64,000 bases of DNA from contig NZ_CP053921.1 in the NCBI RefSeq assembly GCF_013260645.1, positions 2,963,289 through 3,027,288 on the forward strand, in the 5' to 3' direction. Below the pieces are notes generated by a model. The model was not told the DNA's origin, did not search any database, and saw only the letters and a program-made list of their open reading frames with translations. Shown piece after piece: positions 9,085-16,144 of the stretch. A program made the position numbers and the translations under genes. Within the stretch, counting starts at the first letter, position 1, and each line of letters begins with the position of its first letter. This DNA comes from Erythrobacter mangrovi (GTDB lineage Bacteria; Pseudomonadota; Alphaproteobacteria; Sphingomonadales; Sphingomonadaceae).

Positions 9085-9240
9085 CTAATCGGTTTCGGGC
9101 TTCTCTCCCGAAGGAACGGGGCCCGATTGCGCGGCCTGCTTCTTTTCCTTGCGCTTGCTCGCGTAGAGCAGAGCGGCAGCGATGGCGGCCGAACCGATTG
9201 CGCCAGCGATGGCGGCCTTTCCCTTGATGTTCTTCGTCAT
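9085..9240 (-). CDS. Small single-membrane-helix protein (51 residues)
   Basis: Unrecognised short gene. The product begins MTKNIKGKAA, has one Ala-rich hydrophobic helix (about residues 9-27), then a lysine-rich segment (SKRKEKKQ) and a polar tail. This is the pattern of a small N-in or C-in membrane anchor. It begins 14 bases after the leuC stop and ends 24 bases before the MBL gene, with GAAGAG upstream. Its position and lack of frame conflicts support a real gene; no function is assigned. Confidence 0.6.
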   Translation of the reverse strand: MTKNIKGKAAIAGAIGSAAIAAALLYASKRKEKKQAAQSGPVPSGEKPETD

Positions 9241-9253
9241 CACTCTTCAATGG

Positions 9254-10705
9254 TTAGGCATCGACGGCTTGGCAAGGGGTGAGCTTGCGGACATCGGCCA
9301 GACGACCGGTCACCGCGGCGGCGGCGGCCATGGCGGGGCTGACCAGGTGTGTCCGGGCGCCGGGCCCTTGGCGTCCCACGAAATTGCGGTTGCTGGTCGA
9401 AGCGCAGCGCTCGCCAGCCGGAATCTTGTCGGGGTTCATCGCCAGGCAGGCCGAGCATCCGGGCTCACGCCATTCGAAGCCTGCATCGGTGAAGATTCGG
9501 TCGAGACCCTCGGCTTCGGCCTGCCGCTTAACCAACCCCGAGCCGGGAACTGCGATGGCCCACCTGACATTGGGAGCCTTGGTCCGACCCTTGAGCACTT
9601 CGGCGGCAGCGCGCAGATCCTCGATCCGGCTATTGGTGCATGAGCCGATGAAGACGTTTTCTATGGCGATCTCTTCGATCCGCTGACCTGGTTCGAGGCC
9701 CATGTAATCGAGGCTCTTGCGCGCGGCGGCCTGCTTGGAGGGATCGGCAAAGCTCTCGGGAGCCGGGACCACACCGCCAACTGGTACGACATCTTCAGGG
9801 CTTGTGCCCCAGCTGACGGTTGGTTCGATTGCGGTCGCATCGATGACGATCGACTTGTCAAACACCGCACCGTCATCAGTCTGGAGGGTCTTCCACCAGG
9901 CGAGTGCCCGATTCCATTCCTCACCCTTGGGTGCGTAGGGGCGTCCTTCCAGATAGTCGAAAACCGTCTGGTCGGGCGCAATCAGGCCCGCGCGCGCACC
10001 GCCTTCGATGCTCATGTTGCACACGGTCAGGCGGCCCTCGACGCTCATCTGCTCGAACACCTCGCCGCGATATTCGATGACGTGGCCTGTTCCTCCAGCG
10101 GTGCCGATCACGCCGATGATGTGGAGGATGAGGTCCTTGGGTGTCACGCCTGGACCGAGAGTGCCCTCGACGCGGATTTCCATGCTTTTCGATTGGCGCA
10201 GCAGCAACGTCTGCGTGGCTAGGACGTGTTCGACTTCGCTGGTGCCGATGCCGAATGCCAGTGCGCCGATCCCGCCATGGGCGGCGGTGTGGCTGTCGCC
10301 ACAGACGATCGTCGCGCCGGGGAGCGAGAAGCCCTGTTCCGGGCCGACGACATGGACGATCCCTTGTTCTGGCGCGGCTGCATCTATGTAATCGATGCCG
10401 AAGGCAGGGGCGTTGGTTTCGAGCGCGGCGAGCTGTGCGGCGCTTTCCGGATCGGCAATGGGCAGTCGGCGACCGGCCGCATCCACGCGTGGTGTGGTCG
10501 GCAGGTTGTGGTCGGGCACCGCCAAGGTAAGGTCCGGGCGGCGAACCTTGCGTCCGGTCAATCGCAGCGCCTCGAATGCCTGCGGGCTGGTCACCTCATG
10601 GACGAGGTGTCGGTCAATATAGAGTATACATGTGCCGTCATCGCGGCGATCGACGACATGCGCGTCCCAGATCTTTTCATAGAGAGTGCGCGGTTTGCTG
10701 GCCAT
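9254..10705 (-). CDS. leuC: 3-isopropylmalate dehydratase large subunit
   Basis: Aconitase-superfamily [4Fe-4S] enzyme (483 residues) that isomerises 2- and 3-isopropylmalate with LeuD. Cluster cysteines are visible in [12 protein letters not shown] (about 134-145), GSCTNSR (about 353-359) and CSACLAMNP (about 418-426). [10 protein letters not shown] at the N terminus and [12 protein letters not shown] near the C terminus are standard LeuC signatures. A promoter-like TTGTCA, 16 bases, TTAAGT lies upstream on the minus strand (10793 downwards). First gene of an operon in which a small ORF and an MBL-fold gene separate leuC from leuD. Confidence 0.97.
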   Translation of the reverse strand: MASKPRTLYEKIWDAHVVDRRDDGTCILYIDRHLVHEVTSPQAFEALRLTGRKVRRPDLTLAVPDHNLPTTPRVDAAGRRLPIADPESAAQLAALETNAPAFGIDYIDAAAPEQGIVHVVGPEQGFSLPGATIVCGDSHTAAHGGIGALAFGIGTSEVEHVLATQTLLLRQSKSMEIRVEGTLGPGVTPKDLILHIIGVIGTAGGTGHVIEYRGEVFEQMSVEGRLTVCNMSIEGGARAGLIAPDQTVFDYLEGRPYAPKGEEWNRALAWWKTLQTDDGAVFDKSIVIDATAIEPTVSWGTSPEDVVPVGGVVPAPESFADPSKQAAARKSLDYMGLEPGQRIEEIAIENVFIGSCTNSRIEDLRAAAEVLKGRTKAPNVRWAIAVPGSGLVKRQAEAEGLDRIFTDAGFEWREPGCSACLAMNPDKIPAGERCASTSNRNFVGRQGPGARTHLVSPAMAAAAAVTGRLADVRKLTPCQAVDA

Positions 10706-10795
10706 GGCGCAGGGTGTGCGGCAGGAATGTCATGGGCGCAAAAAGGCAAAACCAGAGTCTTCCAAACTTAACCTTTCTCTGCTCTATTGACAATC

Positions 10796-11221
10796 ATGTC
10801 AGCAAAGCCCTTCGCCTTTCCGATCAAGGTCGTCCCGGACGATATCGATTTCATGGGGCACGTGAACAATGCCCGCTACCTTAACTGGGTGCAGGATACC
10901 GTGCTGGCTCACTGGCAAAAACTGGCCCCGGCAGAAGAAGTGGCGAGCAAGGCGTGGGTCGCGCTCAAGCATGAGATCACTTACCGCCGACCTGCGTTCC
11001 TCAATGACGAGGTGATCGCGGAAACAGTGCTGGAAAAGATCGCCGGAGCACGCAGTTTCTACAACACCGTGATCCGTCGCGGCGAAGAAGTGTTGGCCGA
11101 AGTGAAGAGCATGTGGTGCTGCATCGATGCAGAGAGCCAGCGCCCCGCCCGGATCAGTCGCGACGTCGCGGAACGCTGCTTCGGCATGCCGCACCGGCAG
11201 GAACGCTACACCGGCGAATAA
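10796..11221 (+). CDS. Acyl-CoA thioesterase, 4HBT/YbgC-like hotdog fold
   Basis: 141-residue single hotdog domain. The family's catalytic-region motif is seen as DDIDFMGHVNNARYLNWVQD (about residues 15-34), where the Asp and the GHVNN loop are characteristic of the 4-hydroxybenzoyl-CoA thioesterase/YbgC group. Likely cytosolic; acyl substrate unknown. I use ATG 10796 (MSAKPFAFP) rather than an in-frame TTG at 10787. Divergent from leuC with about 90 bp between them, and 39 bp upstream of crtZ, with which it may be cotranscribed. Confidence 0.85.
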   Translation: MSAKPFAFPIKVVPDDIDFMGHVNNARYLNWVQDTVLAHWQKLAPAEEVASKAWVALKHEITYRRPAFLNDEVIAETVLEKIAGARSFYNTVIRRGEEVLAEVKSMWCCIDAESQRPARISRDVAERCFGMPHRQERYTGE

Positions 11222-11260
11222 CGCCAATGGCTTTGCCTGCCGCGTCGGCAGGCTTATATC

Positions 11261-11788
11261 ATGTCTCTGATGACAGTCTTCGTGCCCGTGCTGATCGTGC
11301 TTGCAACCTTCGTTGCGATGGAATGGGTCGCGTGGAGTTCGCACAAATACATCATGCACGGTTTCGGTTGGGGCTGGCACCGCGACCATCACGAACCGCA
11401 TGACAAGACCTTCGAAAAGAACGACCTCTACGCAGTGGTTGGCGCGGCGATGAGCATCTCCATGTTCATGCTCGGCAGCGATTTGGTGCTGGGTGATGCA
11501 GCCTGGTGGCCTGCCACTTTCATCGGCATTGGGATACTGCTCTACGGCATCGTCTATACGCTGGTGCACGATGGACTTGTCCATCAGCGCTATTTTCGAT
11601 GGGTGCCCAAGAGAGGCTACGCCAAACGGCTGGTGCAAGCGCACAAGCTCCACCATGCAACCATCGGCAAGGAGGGCGGAGTCAGCTTCGGCTTCGTCTT
11701 TGCCCGTGATCCGGCGAAGCTCAGGGCTGAGCTGAAGGCCCAGCGCGAGGCCGGAATCGCAGTCGTTAGGGATAGTGTAGGCGCCTGA
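11261..11788 (+). CDS. crtZ: Beta-carotene 3-hydroxylase
   Basis: Membrane di-iron hydroxylase (175 residues) that adds 3-OH groups to beta-ionone rings, giving zeaxanthin-type carotenoids. All four histidine motifs of the fatty-acid-hydroxylase superfamily are present: HKYIMH, HRDHH, HDGLVH and HKLHH, interleaved with about four membrane segments. The length and order match bacterial CrtZ. Consistent with a yellow-orange sphingomonad. No other crt genes are in the window. Its stop abuts the stop of the convergent DUF454 gene with no gap. Confidence 0.95.
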   Translation: MSLMTVFVPVLIVLATFVAMEWVAWSSHKYIMHGFGWGWHRDHHEPHDKTFEKNDLYAVVGAAMSISMFMLGSDLVLGDAAWWPATFIGIGILLYGIVYTLVHDGLVHQRYFRWVPKRGYAKRLVQAHKLHHATIGKEGGVSFGFVFARDPAKLRAELKAQREAGIAVVRDSVGA

Positions 11789-12139
11789 TCACTCGTTGCG
11801 CGTGGCGATCCAGCTGCCGCAGATTACCAGGATGGCAATGGATACCCAGACCCAGGGGTGACCTAGCGTATACCAGGTGACGATCGCACCGGTCGACATG
11901 GCACCGATTGCCATGGTCTTTGCCCGGCGATTGATCGCGCGACGTTCGCGCCAGTCTTGCAGTTGTGGACCCCAGGTCGGGTGATCGAGGATCCGCTGTT
12001 CCCAGTCTGGATTGCTGCGAGCGAAGAAGAACACCGCCAGCAGCAGGAAGGGGACCGTCGGCATGATCGGCAGGAACGCTCCGATCGCGCCAAGGCCGAC
12101 GCTTATCAGGCCCAATACCGAATAGAGTGGGCGCTTCAT
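11789..12139 (-). CDS. DUF454 (YbaN) inner-membrane protein
   Basis: 116-residue protein with three to four predicted membrane helices. Family signature is visible at the N terminus (KRPLYSVLGLISVGLGAIG) and in FLPIMPTVPFLLLAVFFFARS. No function is established for the family. I use ATG 12139, which follows the sufE stop by one base (TGA-A-ATG), over an upstream TTG inside sufE. Likely cotranscribed with sufE. Confidence 0.85.
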   Translation of the reverse strand: MKRPLYSVLGLISVGLGAIGAFLPIMPTVPFLLLAVFFFARSNPDWEQRILDHPTWGPQLQDWRERRAINRRAKTMAIGAMSTGAIVTWYTLGHPWVWVSIAILVICGSWIATRNE

Positions 12140-12140
12140 T

Positions 12141-12548
12141 TCAACCCGCGGCAATCCGCGCGGCGTGTTCCTTCACCAGTGCGATCATGTTGGGGACGCC
12201 CTGGGTCCGGTTGCTCGACAACTGGTTTTTCAGATCGAAAGGTTCGAGGGCGTGGGTCACGTCCATTGTCGCGACTTCGCTGGCCGGGCGGTCCTGTACG
12301 GCTGCGATCACCAGCGCCACAATTCCCTTGGTAATCGCAGCATTGCTGTCGGCGAGGAAATGGAGCGCACCAGCATCCCCCGTTGGATAGACCCACACGG
12401 CTGCAGAACAGCCACGCACCAGCGTAGCGTCGGTCTTGAGTGCGTCGGGCATGGGTTCAAGTTCACGGCCGAGCTCGATCAACAGGCGATAGCGTTCGTC
12501 GCCTTCAAGGAATTCATACTCGTCGGCAATGTCATTGAGGCTGCGCAT
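12141..12548 (-). CDS. sufE: SufE-type cysteine-desulfurase sulfur acceptor
   Basis: 135-residue SufE that takes persulfide sulfur from a cysteine desulfurase for iron-sulfur assembly. The sulfur-accepting cysteine lies in VRGCSAAVWV (about residue 46), and RYRLLIELGRELEPMP at the N terminus and RTQGVPNMI near the C terminus are family marks. No suf operon is adjacent; the partner SufS must be elsewhere. It sits just after the psp operon on the same strand, 48 bases downstream. Confidence 0.93.
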   Translation of the reverse strand: MRSLNDIADEYEFLEGDERYRLLIELGRELEPMPDALKTDATLVRGCSAAVWVYPTGDAGALHFLADSNAAITKGIVALVIAAVQDRPASEVATMDVTHALEPFDLKNQLSSNRTQGVPNMIALVKEHAARIAAG

Positions 12549-12596
12549 GGGCGCGCGCTCTAGCGGGGTGTGCGCCGCAGGTAAATCGCGCTCGTG

Positions 12597-12773
12597 TCAG
12601 CCTGTCAGGCCGCCGGGGCGAGTGAACGCGTAATAGATGACGTAGAACCAGCCGAAGAAGCCTTGAACGATGGCCCAGAAGATGGACTGGTGCAGGCTCC
12701 AGCTGATCGCCACGGCTATCGCGCTACCTAGCCCGATGCCTGCTCGTGCGGCATCGGTCCGCGCCGCGCTCAC
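12597..12773 (-). CDS. Small hydrophobic protein (58 residues), last gene of the psp operon
   Basis: A GTG start at 12773 overlaps the stop of the preceding psp-type gene (GTGA). The product has a short polar start and two hydrophobic stretches: GIGLGSAIAVAISWSL and QSIFWAIVQGFFGWFYVIYY. The aromatic second segment resembles small hydrophobic proteins seen in many bacterial operons without known function. Tight coupling to the psp genes suggests an envelope role. The longer in-frame reading upstream is shadow of the preceding gene. Confidence 0.65.
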   Translation of the reverse strand: MSAARTDAARAGIGLGSAIAVAISWSLHQSIFWAIVQGFFGWFYVIYYAFTRPGGLTG

Positions 12774-13003
12774 AGGTCGACCCCGCTGGCGATGGCTTCG
12801 AGCTTGCGAATGCGCTCCTTGAGGTCGGCGATCTCGATCCGCGCGGCACCGAAAGGTGAGCCCTCTTCGCGTGGCGTATTTTCGCGCTGCAGTTCGCTTC
12901 GCTTGAGCTCGAGCCACTCGCGCCAGCCGCGCAGCATCGCGCCGGCTACGACTATGAGGCCGAGCAATGATGCGGCAGCTATGATGATGGTCGGTTCGAA
13001 CAT
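12770..13003 (-). CDS. PspB-like small membrane protein (77 residues)
   Basis: One N-terminal membrane helix (about residues 4-25), a basic linker and a C-terminal coiled coil ending IEIADLKERIRKLEAIASG. This is the same layout as the four genes before it and as PspB. It is the most shortened copy: the terminal IExLR segment seen in its relatives is missing. ATG 13003 is preferred over an ATG three codons earlier because that one lies only two bases from the AAGGAGG ribosome site. Confidence 0.75.
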   Translation of the reverse strand: MFEPTIIIAAASLLGLIVVAGAMLRGWREWLELKRSELQRENTPREEGSPFGAARIEIADLKERIRKLEAIASGVDL

Positions 13004-13034
13004 TTCCCTCATGTCCTCCTTGAACCCGGCGGTT

Positions 13035-13301
13035 TCAGTCGGCCTGCCTGTCGCGCAGGGCCTCGATCTCAGCCGAAATGCGTTGTGTTTCACGGGTATC
13101 GAGCGTGTTGCCTTCGGTTGCGATACGTTCGAGCACCTTGATGCGTTCGCGCAGGTCTTCGATCTCGCGCTGCGCTTCACGGCCATACTCACTGTCGGTT
13201 ACCTCGGGAGCGTCCCCTTTGCGTGAGCGATGGCGTGCCTTCACCATTTCGGTGAAGGCGATGATCGCCACGATCAGGACAATGGCGGACCAGAAGCTCA
13301 C
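13035..13301 (-). CDS. PspB-like small membrane protein (88 residues)
   Basis: Membrane helix at about residues 2-19, basic stretch (KARHRSRK), then a coiled coil with ERIKVLERIATEGN and a C-terminal ISAEIEALRDR. The VLERIxT core and the terminal IExLR match its neighbours, so this is one of a set of tandem paralogues. It starts with GTG at 13301, overlapping the previous stop as GTGA. Confidence 0.8.
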   Translation of the reverse strand: MSFWSAIVLIVAIIAFTEMVKARHRSRKGDAPEVTDSEYGREAQREIEDLRERIKVLERIATEGNTLDTRETQRISAEIEALRDRQAD

Positions 13302-13612
13302 TGGGTCTTCTCCTGTGTCAGCGGCCGGTTCTCGATCGCGTCGAGCGAACGCAGCTCCTCGATCTGCGCTGCCAGCGCGTGATTGCCGTCAGTGGCGATC
13401 CTTTCGAGCACGCGCAGGCGATCTTCGAACTTGCGGAAATCGGCGTCGCCTTTGAGCGCCTGCTGAGCTTTTGCCTGTTCGATCTGTGCTTCGAGCTCGA
13501 GCTTTCGCTCTTCATGACGCACGGTGCGCCGGTGCATGCTGTGGGCCATGACGAAAACGGTAAGGACCAGCGTCAGGACAAAGGCGAAGATCAGCGGGAG
13601 TTCGGGGTCCAT
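13298..13612 (-). CDS. PspB-like small membrane protein (104 residues)
   Basis: Starts MDPELPLIFAFVLTLV with a membrane helix to about residue 24, then a long charged coiled coil with DRLRVLERIATDGN and terminal AAQIEELRS. A longer in-frame reading to 14089 is spurious because it runs through two upstream genes in another frame; the ATG at 13612 overlaps the preceding stop (TGATG). Predicted cytoplasmic coiled coil anchored in the inner membrane; function inferred only from the psp context. Confidence 0.8.
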   Translation of the reverse strand: MDPELPLIFAFVLTLVLTVFVMAHSMHRRTVRHEERKLELEAQIEQAKAQQALKGDADFRKFEDRLRVLERIATDGNHALAAQIEELRSLDAIENRPLTQEKTQ

Positions 13613-13932
13613 CAGTTGGCCTCCCCGCGTTCGCGCAGGCTTTCGATCTCGTGCGTCAGGCGATAGCCGCTGTCGGTCACGATCCGCTCCACGTTGCCGA
13701 GACGATCCTTCATCGATCCGATCTCGGCGCGTAACTGCGCATTTTCTTGCGTGAGCAGCTTGACCCGTTCCTCGGCCTCGGTGCTCTTCGGGTAGACCGC
13801 TTTGCCCCAGCTGTTCTCCAGCGGGTAGCCGTGGCGCACACGGATCCAGGTGTTCACCACCCAGGCGACCGATATGCTTGCGACACCGACACCGATCACC
13901 GGCGCCATGACGCTGAGCGCTGCGACATCCAT
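13612..13932 (-). CDS. PspB-like small membrane protein (106 residues)
   Basis: Membrane helix at about residues 8-29, then a coiled coil with DRLGNVERIVTDSGY and terminal THEIESLRER. It has a longer linker between helix and coil than the other copies. ATG at 13932 overlaps the stop of the preceding gene (TAATG). Part of the tandem family 12770-14231. Confidence 0.8.
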   Translation of the reverse strand: MDVAALSVMAPVIGVGVASISVAWVVNTWIRVRHGYPLENSWGKAVYPKSTEAEERVKLLTQENAQLRAEIGSMKDRLGNVERIVTDSGYRLTHEIESLRERGEAN

Positions 13933-14231
13933 TACACGTTCTCCTTGCGCCCGAGCCCCAGCGGAACTCCGGCATCGTCTTCATCGACCCGGCGCTGGTC
14001 GCGCAAAGCCTCGATCTGGGTTGCGATGTCATAACCGCGGTCGGTGACGATGCGCTCGAGTACACGGACGCGATCCTCGAGGTCGGCAACGCGGCTTGAA
14101 TACTGCGCCGCCTTCTCCGCAGTCGCCTCGGCCGTGCTCTTGACGTTCATCTCGGCGATCTTCTGCTGGTGCTTGGCCCAGATTGCCACGATTGGGATCA
14201 TCAGCGCGACGATCGGTATCAGTTCACCCAT
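13932..14231 (-). CDS. PspB-like small membrane protein (99 residues)
   Basis: Membrane helix at about residues 3-18 (GELIPIVALMIPIVAIWAK), coiled coil with DRVRVLERIVTDRGY and ATQIEALRDQ, then a short polar tail. Of the extra copies it is the closest in layout to PspB itself (helix immediately at the N terminus, VERLV/VLERIV core). It begins 24 bases after pspC. Confidence 0.8.
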   Translation of the reverse strand: MGELIPIVALMIPIVAIWAKHQQKIAEMNVKSTAEATAEKAAQYSSRVADLEDRVRVLERIVTDRGYDIATQIEALRDQRRVDEDDAGVPLGLGRKENV

Positions 14232-14255
14232 GATGTGTTCCTCCCCCGATGCCGA

Positions 14256-14630
14256 TTAGCGCAGGCGTTCGATCTCTGCGGTGAGCCGCGGGTTGCTGCT
14301 GACGTAGAAGGTTTCCACGTCGGCAAGGCGACGATCGATGTCCCGCATCCGGGCGCGGATTTCGCGTGCGGTGCGCTTGGGATTCTGACGAACGCCCTGC
14401 CAATAGCGCTGCTCGTCGTGATCGACATAGAGGTGCGGGGGCTTCTTGCTTAGCAGCAGGCCGGCGACGAAGTAGGCAGGCAGTGCGAAGCCGGTCGTGA
14501 AGATCAGGATGATCAGCGCAAGGCGAACCCACAGGACATCGATGCCGGTGTAATCGGCGATGCCCGAGCAAACGCCCATGAGCTTGGCATTCTGCTTGTC
14601 GCGGTAAAGCGTGGTGCGTGGGCTGTTCAC
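14256..14630 (-). CDS. pspC: Phage-shock protein C
   Basis: 124-residue inner-membrane PspC. It has the PspC domain with LYRDKQNAKLMGVCSGIADY (about residues 8-27) and a membrane region LALIILIFTTGFALPAYFV, then a cytoplasmic tail. The tail ends ADVETFYVSSNPRLTAEIERLR, which echoes the IExLR endings of the small proteins downstream. GTG start at 14630 overlaps the pspB stop. In enterobacteria PspB and PspC sense membrane stress and release PspA from PspF. Confidence 0.92.
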   Translation of the reverse strand: MNSPRTTLYRDKQNAKLMGVCSGIADYTGIDVLWVRLALIILIFTTGFALPAYFVAGLLLSKKPPHLYVDHDEQRYWQGVRQNPKRTAREIRARMRDIDRRLADVETFYVSSNPRLTAEIERLR

Positions 14631-14929
14631 TTCATGGCTCCCTTCTTTTCGGCAATTAGCTCTTCAAGCTCGCGCAGCTGTTGGTTGTCCTTCTCGCTGT
14701 CGTGCATAATGCGGGCGGGGCGGAATTCCGGGTTGTCGCTGGCTACCAGGCGTTCGACGGTGTCCATCCGGTCGTCGAGCCGCTTGGCGAGGTTGTAGAG
14801 TTCCTCGAGCAGCACTTCGTCGTCGGTTGTGATCGATGCGTTGGTCTTCCACTTGGTAACGTAGTGGAGGATGACCCACGGCAAGCCGATAAAGATCGCA
14901 ATGATGGCGATTACTGGTTCGAATTCCAC
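14627..14929 (-). CDS. pspB: Phage-shock protein B
   Basis: 100-residue PspB: an N-terminal membrane helix (AIIAIFIGLPWVILHYVTKW) followed by a leucine-rich coiled coil (LLEELYNLAKRLDDRMDTVERLV). Longer than the E. coli protein owing to a charged C-terminal extension. GTG start at 14929, three bases after the pspA stop, so it depends on pspA translation. Confidence 0.92.
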   Translation of the reverse strand: MEFEPVIAIIAIFIGLPWVILHYVTKWKTNASITTDDEVLLEELYNLAKRLDDRMDTVERLVASDNPEFRPARIMHDSEKDNQQLRELEELIAEKKGAMK

Positions 14930-14932
14930 GGG

Positions 14933-15622
14933 TCAGTCCTCCTTGCCGGCGCTGCCCATCCCGAGCGCCTTCTTCATCTGTTCAAGCTCGTCGTCGATCG
15001 CATCCTGGCCTTCCAGCGCGGCGATTTCGTCGGCGAGGCTCGGCTGGCCGCTGCTGTCGGCGATCTGCAGTGCATCGGCGCGGCCTTCGGCGTAGTCGAC
15101 GCGGCGCTCGAGCTGGTCGAAGCGGCTCAGCGCTTCGTCCACGCGCTCATTGGTCATCAGGCTGCGCAACTTGACGCGATTCTCCGCGCTCTCCAACCGG
15201 GCGGCGATGGCGGTCTGGCGACTGCGCGCTTCGCGCAGGCGGTTCTGCAGCTTCTGGATGTCTTGCTCATAGGCGCGCAGCGCGTCGTCGAGCACCGCGA
15301 TTTCCTGCTTGAGCTGTTCGGACATGTCCACAGCCTTCTTCTTCTCGACCAGCGCGGCACGGGCGAGATCTTCACGATCCTTCGACAGTGCCAGCTGAGC
15401 CTTCTCGCCCCAGTCAGCCTGGAGCTTGTCGAGCTTGACCGTGTGGCGATGCATTTCCTTCTGATCCGCGATCGTCCGGGCCGCGCTCGCGCGGACCTCG
15501 ACCAGCGTTTCCTCCATTTCGAGGATGATCATGCGGATCATCTTCTGTGGGTCGTCCGCTTTGTCGAGCATGTCGTTGAAGTTGGCGGCGATGATGTCGC
15601 GGGTGCGGCTAAAAATGCCCAT
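14933..15622 (-). CDS. pspA: Phage-shock protein A
   Basis: PspA/IM30 coiled-coil protein that binds stressed membranes and restrains the activator PspF. The canonical form starts at ATG 15622 (MGIFSRTRDIIAANFNDML) with a GGAG ribosome site and is 229 residues, the normal family length. DDPQKMIRMIILEMEETLVEVR is the conserved helix-1/2 region. The same frame is open to an ATG at 15841 that overlaps the stop of the 50-residue upstream gene as ATGA, which would add 73 residues (see findings). I annotate the canonical start. Confidence 0.95.
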   Translation of the reverse strand: MGIFSRTRDIIAANFNDMLDKADDPQKMIRMIILEMEETLVEVRASAARTIADQKEMHRHTVKLDKLQADWGEKAQLALSKDREDLARAALVEKKKAVDMSEQLKQEIAVLDDALRAYEQDIQKLQNRLREARSRQTAIAARLESAENRVKLRSLMTNERVDEALSRFDQLERRVDYAEGRADALQIADSSGQPSLADEIAALEGQDAIDDELEQMKKALGMGSAGKED

Positions 15623-15837
15623 GAAAGAAGCTCCACTGGAGAAAAAGTCGGATCCGAAACCCGAGCCCTGGGCCCGGCCGCCGTCGCGGGTCGGGGTGGG
15701 CGAGCGGCGCAGCCGTTCTACCTCTGCCTCGATCCGTGACAAGCGGGGGCGGGCCGAAGCGCCATCGGCATTGCTGCCGGCGGGACTGTCGGGGGAGAGG
15801 CGCTCCGGCCCAAGGGGGTCGTGGTTCGGCGGCAAGG

Positions 15838-15990
15838 TCATGCGATTTCGACCTGGTCGTAATAGGCGATCGAAGGCGCGGGCGCGCTCATCGCCAGGTT
15901 CGAACTGAACACCGCGAAGATGGTCATTGCCAGAAAGCTCGCCAGCGAAGCTTGGCCGAGCTGGGTACGGAAGAAGTTGCGGTCGTACAT
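15838..15990 (-). CDS. First gene of the psp operon: 50-residue membrane protein
   Basis: Not recognised by name. The product starts MYDRNFFRTQLGQAS and has one hydrophobic segment (about residues 15-34, LASFLAMTIFAVFSSNLAM), then a short tail ending DQVEIA. A clear GGGAGGAAA ribosome site precedes ATG 15990. It lies between the sigma-54 promoter and pspA, so it is the promoter-proximal gene of the operon. Its stop overlaps the upstream in-frame ATG of pspA. Confidence 0.75.
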   Translation of the reverse strand: MYDRNFFRTQLGQASLASFLAMTIFAVFSSNLAMSAPAPSIAYYDQVEIA

Positions 15991-16028
15991 TTTAGGATTT
16001 CCTCCCAAGAAGCTGTTGTCCCCTGTTT

Positions 16029-16044
16029 AGCAAAGCCTGTGCCA
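16029..16044 (-). promoter_or_regulatory. Sigma-54 promoter of the psp operon
   Basis: On the minus strand it reads TGGCACA-GGCT-TTGCT, a full match to the -24/-12 consensus. It lies 39 bp upstream of the first psp gene, pointing into it. With pspF divergent at 16145, this supports PspF-dependent control of the whole operon. Confidence 0.9.
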
Positions 16045-16144
16045 AACTTGGAAAAGCGCAGAAATCTGAGGCTTGCCGACAAATCGACGAACGGCATGTT
16101 GGTTTCTATTGCCAACCCTTGGGGAAATTTCCTATCTCTTGGGC

